This document shows positions 60,763 to 64,000 of a stretch of DNA of 64,000 nt, one piece after another. A program made the translations under genes and the position numbers. How positions within the stretch are numbered: the first letter of the stretch is position 1; every line of letters starts with the position of its first letter. The notes beneath the pieces were generated by a model, which did no database searches, was not told the origin of the DNA, and saw nothing but the letters and a program-made list of their open reading frames with translations. The DNA lies in contig KB900456.1 in the NCBI GenBank assembly GCA_000378885.1, positions 116,446-180,445 on the forward strand, given 5' to 3'. This DNA is from an actinobacterium SCGC AAA044-N04. Its GTDB lineage: Bacteria > Actinomycetota > Actinomycetes > Nanopelagicales > Nanopelagicaceae.

Positions 60763-60813
60763 GTTCACCTAAAGGTTTACTTGCGTTAAACCAGCACGCC
60801 TCATTCGTTAACC
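60763..60813 (+). promoter_or_regulatory. Phased PHO-box array upstream of pstS
   Basis: GTTCACC at 60763, GGTTTAC at 60774, GTTAAAC at 60785 and GTTAACC at 60807 all begin on an 11-base register; the 60796 position is degenerate. This matches the 11-nucleotide direct-repeat units bound by PhoP/PhoB-type regulators and would give pstS its own phosphate-dependent promoter. Confidence 0.75.
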
Positions 60814-60867
60814 CTGGCTCCATAGGTTTGCCCTCGTAGTTCAAACAAACCCTATGAGGAGAAATAA

Positions 60868-62019
60868 ATGAGAATTTCAAAGCTCGCGAAAGTTGCATCA
60901 CTTGCACTCGCGTTCGGCCTAGTAGCAGGCACGCCAGCATATGCAGTTGATCTTCAAGGTTCAGGAGCATCATTTCCTGCTCTACTAATCGAAGGTTGCA
61001 AAGCTGGATTCGCTGCAAGCGGTTCAGGACATACATATGTTTACGCTTCATCATCATCAGGTACAGGACAAGCTAACTCAGATAAGTCAATTGGTGATTT
61101 CTGGATGTCAGATGGTGCTTACACAGCAGCAACAAAGCGCGCTTCACTTATTCACGTTCCACTAGTTGCAGCACCAATCGCAATTTTGCATAACCTTCCA
61201 TCAAAGACAACACTTTCTCTTTCAGCAGCAACAATCGCTGGAATCTTCGGCGGAACAATCACACGTTGGAACGATCCAGCAATTGTTGCTGATAACAACC
61301 GTTCAACAACAAAGGTAATTTACAAGAAGGATGCGAACGGAAACCCAACAAAAGATGCCAAGGGCAACCCAGTAGTTCTTCGCACACAGATTATTCAACA
61401 GCACTACACATTGCCAGATAAGCCAATCAAGGTTGTTTACCGTTCAGATTCTTCAGGAACATCAGAGAACTTCACTAACTACTTGAACAAGTCAGCATCT
61501 GCTGTTTGGACAAAGGCGAAGAATAAGGTATTCAAGGATTCATTCCCTGGAGATATCAACTCAGCTGCAAACCTAGGTCGCGTAGTTGGAGCTGCTTCAT
61601 CAACTGGTGTTGCTCAGCTTGCTGGTAAGACTCCTTACTCAATTACTTACGCTGAAGTTAACTATGCAACAGCTAACAACCTAAAGATTTCAAACGTAAT
61701 TAACCCAGCTGGTTCTTCAGTAGTTCCAGATTCTGTTGGTGTGGGTGCATTCCTTGCATCAGCTACACAGGATGCAAATGGATTCCTCACATATGACTAT
61801 GCAACTAAGGAAAAGGGCGCTTACCCACTAGGTATCGTTTCTTATCTTCTAGCTGATACTGCTTACCCAGATAAGACTAAGGCTGCAGCAGTTAAGGCAT
61901 ACGCCACATACATTTTGAGCTCAAAGTGCTCAAAGGATGTTGGTGCAGGTCTTGGCTTCAGCGTTATCGACGGTGAGCTTCTTAAGAAGTCACTAGCTCA
62001 GGTAGCAAAGATCGGTTAA
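60868..62019 (+). CDS. pstS: Phosphate-binding protein PstS
   Basis: Extracytoplasmic phosphate-binding protein of 383 residues. A signal peptide (KLAKVASLALAFGLVAGTPAYA) precedes the mature start VDLQGSGASFPALLIEGC. Phosphate-site motifs are GSGASFPA, YASSSSGTGQ and YRSDSSGTSENFTNYLN. No lipobox Cys follows the signal, so it is secreted rather than a lipoprotein. An ATG preceded by GAGGAG gives strong initiation, and Ser and Thr are coded almost only as TCA and ACA. It comes last in the pst cluster and ends at a strong terminator. Confidence 0.96.
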   Translation: MRISKLAKVASLALAFGLVAGTPAYAVDLQGSGASFPALLIEGCKAGFAASGSGHTYVYASSSSGTGQANSDKSIGDFWMSDGAYTAATKRASLIHVPLVAAPIAILHNLPSKTTLSLSAATIAGIFGGTITRWNDPAIVADNNRSTTKVIYKKDANGNPTKDAKGNPVVLRTQIIQQHYTLPDKPIKVVYRSDSSGTSENFTNYLNKSASAVWTKAKNKVFKDSFPGDINSAANLGRVVGAASSTGVAQLAGKTPYSITYAEVNYATANNLKISNVINPAGSSVVPDSVGVGAFLASATQDANGFLTYDYATKEKGAYPLGIVSYLLADTAYPDKTKAAAVKAYATYILSSKCSKDVGAGLGFSVIDGELLKKSLAQVAKIG

Positions 62020-62042
62020 TCCCGCTTTAAAAATCGAGGGTA

Positions 62043-62084
62043 GAACGGCCCGGCTCGCAGCGATGCGAACCGGGCCGTTCTTTT
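62043..62084 (+). terminator. Rho-independent terminator of the pst operon
   Basis: GAACGGCCCGG (62043-62053) pairs perfectly with CCGGGCCGTTC (62070-62080); TCGCA/TGCGA extends the stem inside after one mismatch. TTTTCTT follows. It is the strongest hairpin in the window. Confidence 0.95.
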
Positions 62085-62106
62085 CTTCCGGGTCTATATT
62101 GTTGCC

Positions 62107-62256
62107 ATGCAAATTAATCTTGATAAGAAGTCAGGCTTACTACTTGGAATCATCGCGGCGCTGCTCGTTATTGTGATTGTTTTGTTGGTAGATAAAGTTG
62201 AAGATGATGGCCACTTTGTGGAGAGCCATTCAAGCCAGTTAGAGATTGGAAACTAA
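62107..62256 (+). CDS. Small single-span membrane protein
   Basis: A 49-residue frame beginning MQINLDKKSG, followed by a hydrophobic span of about 20 residues (LLLGIIAALLVIVIVLLV) and an acidic tail with VEDDGHFVESH. The stop TAA overlaps the ATG of the DinB-like gene by one base (TAATG), which makes coupled translation likely and supports reality despite the size. No family recognised; a small membrane regulator or anchor is possible. Confidence 0.6.
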   Translation: MQINLDKKSGLLLGIIAALLVIVIVLLVDKVEDDGHFVESHSSQLEIGN

Positions 62257-62720
62257 TGTCATCGATTGCCGAGATTGCCGCAGCCTATGAGAAGGCTACA
62301 AATGAGTTTTTAACTATTGCCACCAACGTTCCTGAATCAAAGCTAGATGTATGCGTGGGGGAGGATTGGAGTTCTCGCCAAGTCATTCATCACTGCGCCG
62401 ATAGTGAGGCACAGTCTTTTGCACGCCTTAAGCGTTTAGTTGCAGAACCTGGATCTGCTATTCAAGGTTATGACGAAGGTGCTTGGGGTAAGAATCCAAC
62501 TCTTGGATATACCGTTTTGCCAGTTCAGACATCGATAGAAGTCTTTAAAGCAGTGCGTGCGGGCTCACTAGAAATTATCAAGCGTCTTGAGCTAGAGCAG
62601 TTAAAGAACTTTTGCATTCACTCAGAGCGCGGGGAGTTCTCACTTGAGCAATGGCTCAAGGCTTACACCCGCCATGCCATTGAGCATGCAGATCAGATAA
62701 CTAAGAACTTAGCTCTGTAG
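62256..62720 (+). CDS. DinB-like protein (four-helix, metal-binding)
   Basis: A 154-residue DinB/DUF664-type protein. The metal-ligand His residues appear in VIHHCADSEAQSF and AYTRHAIEHADQI, in the expected first and last helices. Members are putative thiol-dependent S-transferases or stress proteins in actinobacteria and Bacillus. The chain is complete and ends in ITKNLAL. It begins within the stop codon of the small membrane protein. Confidence 0.85.
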   Translation: MSSIAEIAAAYEKATNEFLTIATNVPESKLDVCVGEDWSSRQVIHHCADSEAQSFARLKRLVAEPGSAIQGYDEGAWGKNPTLGYTVLPVQTSIEVFKAVRAGSLEIIKRLELEQLKNFCIHSERGEFSLEQWLKAYTRHAIEHADQITKNLAL

Positions 62721-62743
62721 TTCCCAGCACTAGGCTAGTGCGC

Positions 62744-63976
62744 ATGAAATCCCTGGGTCCTGCCTTCAACCGCATGTGGGGCGCCAGTTTGCTGACAAAC
62801 CTAGCCGATGGTGTTTTAATCGCCGCGGCTCCACTTCTTGCTGTTTCGCTGACTAAAAACCCAGTTCTTATTTCAGCAATTAGCGCATTAGTGATGCTGC
62901 CATGGCTTTTATTTGCCATACCTATCGGTGCGATAGTTGATCGTGTAGATCGAAGATTCCTATTGGCCGGAGCTAATGCATCAAGATTTGTCATTGCAGC
63001 ACTCATTGCGCTCTCGATTGCAACGGATACGATCACAATTTACATATTGCTTTTAGCAACTTTTCTAATTGGAATGTGTGAGGTAACAGCAGACATAACT
63101 TCGCAGTCCCTCATTCCACAGATTCTGGAGAAGAGTGAGTATGAAAAAGGCAATTCCAGATTTCAAATCTCAGAAACTGTAGTTCAAGGATTTGTCGGAA
63201 CTCCGCTCAGCGGCTTTCTCTATGCCGTGGCTATTTATCTACCCTTTGTCATCAACAGCCTGGGATTTATAATTGCAGCAGCCTTAGCTGCATCTATTCC
63301 AGTTAAGTTCTTGCAAGACATACGCATTGAAGAAAGCGCTGAGAAGAAACCAGATTTTGTAGAGGATATGAGATTTGGAATTCACTACCTTTATAACAAC
63401 AAGCCATTACTAAGACTCGTTGTAACTACTGCAAGTATTGGTGTCTGTTATTCCATGTCCACATCCACCATCATTTTGTTTATCTTAAATGAGTTAAATC
63501 TCAAGCCTGCACTCTTCGGACTGGCTTTAACTATTCAAGGATCCGGAGCAATTATTGGAGCGCTATTGGCTCCCAAGCTCTCTACCAAATTTGGTCGCAG
63601 CAGAGTGATGGCAATATGTATTTTTCTGAGTTCTCTTCTCATACTTCTACAAGGTTTATCACCCAATATCTACGTCTATATTGCTCTAGCTTTCATTGCC
63701 TCTTTCACAATAACCAACTGGAATATTCTTCTCATGGCCACCTATCAAAGCGTTATTCCCAGCCATCTCTTTGGACGCATCCATGGAACCAGGCGCACAT
63801 TGGTGTGGGGATTAATGCCATTTGGATCCTTGTTAGGTGGATTCATAGCTAAAGGGGGATTACGACTTCCTTTATTAATTGGCGGCGCAATTGCAACTGT
63901 GATCGCACTTCTTTCTTTCAGATTTCTCCTACATGTTGGCGAAACAGCAGCAAAAGAGGCCTTAGAAAATGAGTAA
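62744..63976 (+). CDS. MFS transporter, EntS-like exporter
   Basis: A 410-residue major facilitator. The opening PAFNRMWGASLLTNLADGVLIAAAPLLAVS and the loop GAIVDRVDRRFLLAGANASR are those of the EntS/MFS_3 group of exporters (siderophores, macrolides). ATG at 62744 is chosen; a GTG at 62738 adds two residues. The second half begins after a charged loop (RIEESAEKKPDFVEDMRFG), and SLLGGFIAKGGLRLPLL lies near the end. The next gene starts within its last codons. Confidence 0.9.
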   Translation: MKSLGPAFNRMWGASLLTNLADGVLIAAAPLLAVSLTKNPVLISAISALVMLPWLLFAIPIGAIVDRVDRRFLLAGANASRFVIAALIALSIATDTITIYILLLATFLIGMCEVTADITSQSLIPQILEKSEYEKGNSRFQISETVVQGFVGTPLSGFLYAVAIYLPFVINSLGFIIAAALAASIPVKFLQDIRIEESAEKKPDFVEDMRFGIHYLYNNKPLLRLVVTTASIGVCYSMSTSTIILFILNELNLKPALFGLALTIQGSGAIIGALLAPKLSTKFGRSRVMAICIFLSSLLILLQGLSPNIYVYIALAFIASFTITNWNILLMATYQSVIPSHLFGRIHGTRRTLVWGLMPFGSLLGGFIAKGGLRLPLLIGGAIATVIALLSFRFLLHVGETAAKEALENE

Positions 63977-64000
63977 AAAACTCGGTGCCTCTTATTGGAA
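63969..64000 (+). CDS. Start of a further gene, truncated by the window end
   Basis: The ATG at 63969 overlaps the MFS stop by 8 bases and opens MSKKLGASYW before the sequence ends. The close overlap and the polar, aromatic start resemble the opening of another MFS exporter of the same type, but ten residues do not allow a safe call. Confidence 0.4.
   Translation, partial: MSKKLGASYW

Noticed and set aside
1-64000. CRISPR array
   Set aside because: No regularly spaced 25-40 base repeats were seen; the short repeats at 27370-27442 and 31386-31488 are too short and not spacer-like.

Overview
The window looks like a chromosome segment of a streamlined, low-to-mid GC actinobacterium. My best guess is a freshwater planktonic lineage of the acI / Nanopelagicales type; this is an inference from gene content, not a database match. 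Pointers are actinobacterial families (homodimeric AceE followed by a DUF3052 protein, AhpE-type peroxiredoxin, GlgE maltosyltransferase, fused RNase HI/histidine phosphatase, SenX3/RegX3-like two-component pair, DUF4032), AT-rich codon use and extreme packing. Convergent neighbours often share a 4-base palindromic stop (TTAA or CTAG), and many co-directional genes overlap by ATGA.

Layout. 1-9.7 kb: end of a PduO-type cobalamin adenosyltransferase, an exported Lys/Thr/Pro-rich protein, an ABC-2 exporter pair, a succinate-semialdehyde dehydrogenase-like enzyme, a hydrolase, an AI-2E family membrane protein, a DUF4032 kinase-like protein, a thioredoxin-fold/TPR protein and an MFS carrier. 9.7-17 kb: glycogen/maltose-1-phosphate genes glgB and glgE, overlapping aceE, then DUF3052, a peroxiredoxin and tRNA-Val(UAC). 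17-26.9 kb: zinc-ribbon coiled-coil protein, RNase HI/phosphatase fusion, a complete Dpp/Opp-type peptide ABC operon (binding protein, two permeases, two ATPases), a MOSC protein and gamma-glutamyltransferase.

26.9-34 kb: the RNase P RNA gene rnpB and a 6.7 kb island inserted exactly at its 3' end. The last 19 bases of rnpB are repeated perfectly at 33967-33985. The island carries no recognisable integrase. Its cargo looks defensive: a small zinc-ribbon protein, a single-chain DUF262/DUF1524 (GmrSD-like) nuclease, an ARPP-1-like protein with a CX5R phosphatase under a palindromic operator array shared with a small HTH protein, and a C5-cytosine methyltransferase facing an HNH endonuclease. 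This is the most interesting part of the window.

34-44.7 kb: a Tat-exported metallophosphoesterase, a stranded Tat leader in frame with an SMR efflux gene, a stand-alone TipAS protein, small proteins, an MFS carrier, UppP, a TldD/TldE pair, and a TerC protein behind a yybP-ykoY (Mn2+) riboswitch. 44.7-55.4 kb: an eight-gene minus-strand run (PLP decarboxylase, aldehyde and alcohol dehydrogenases, PotABCD/Fbp-like ABC importer, enolase-superfamily enzyme) divergent from gabT, probably for uptake and breakdown of polyamine-like or acidic compounds. 55.4-62.1 kb: a phosphate module with a two-component pair lacking visible membrane segments in its kinase, and phoU-pstC-pstA-pstB-pstS with 11-bp phased PHO-box repeats, ending in a strong terminator. 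The window closes with a 49-residue membrane protein, a DinB-like protein, an MFS exporter and the start of another gene.
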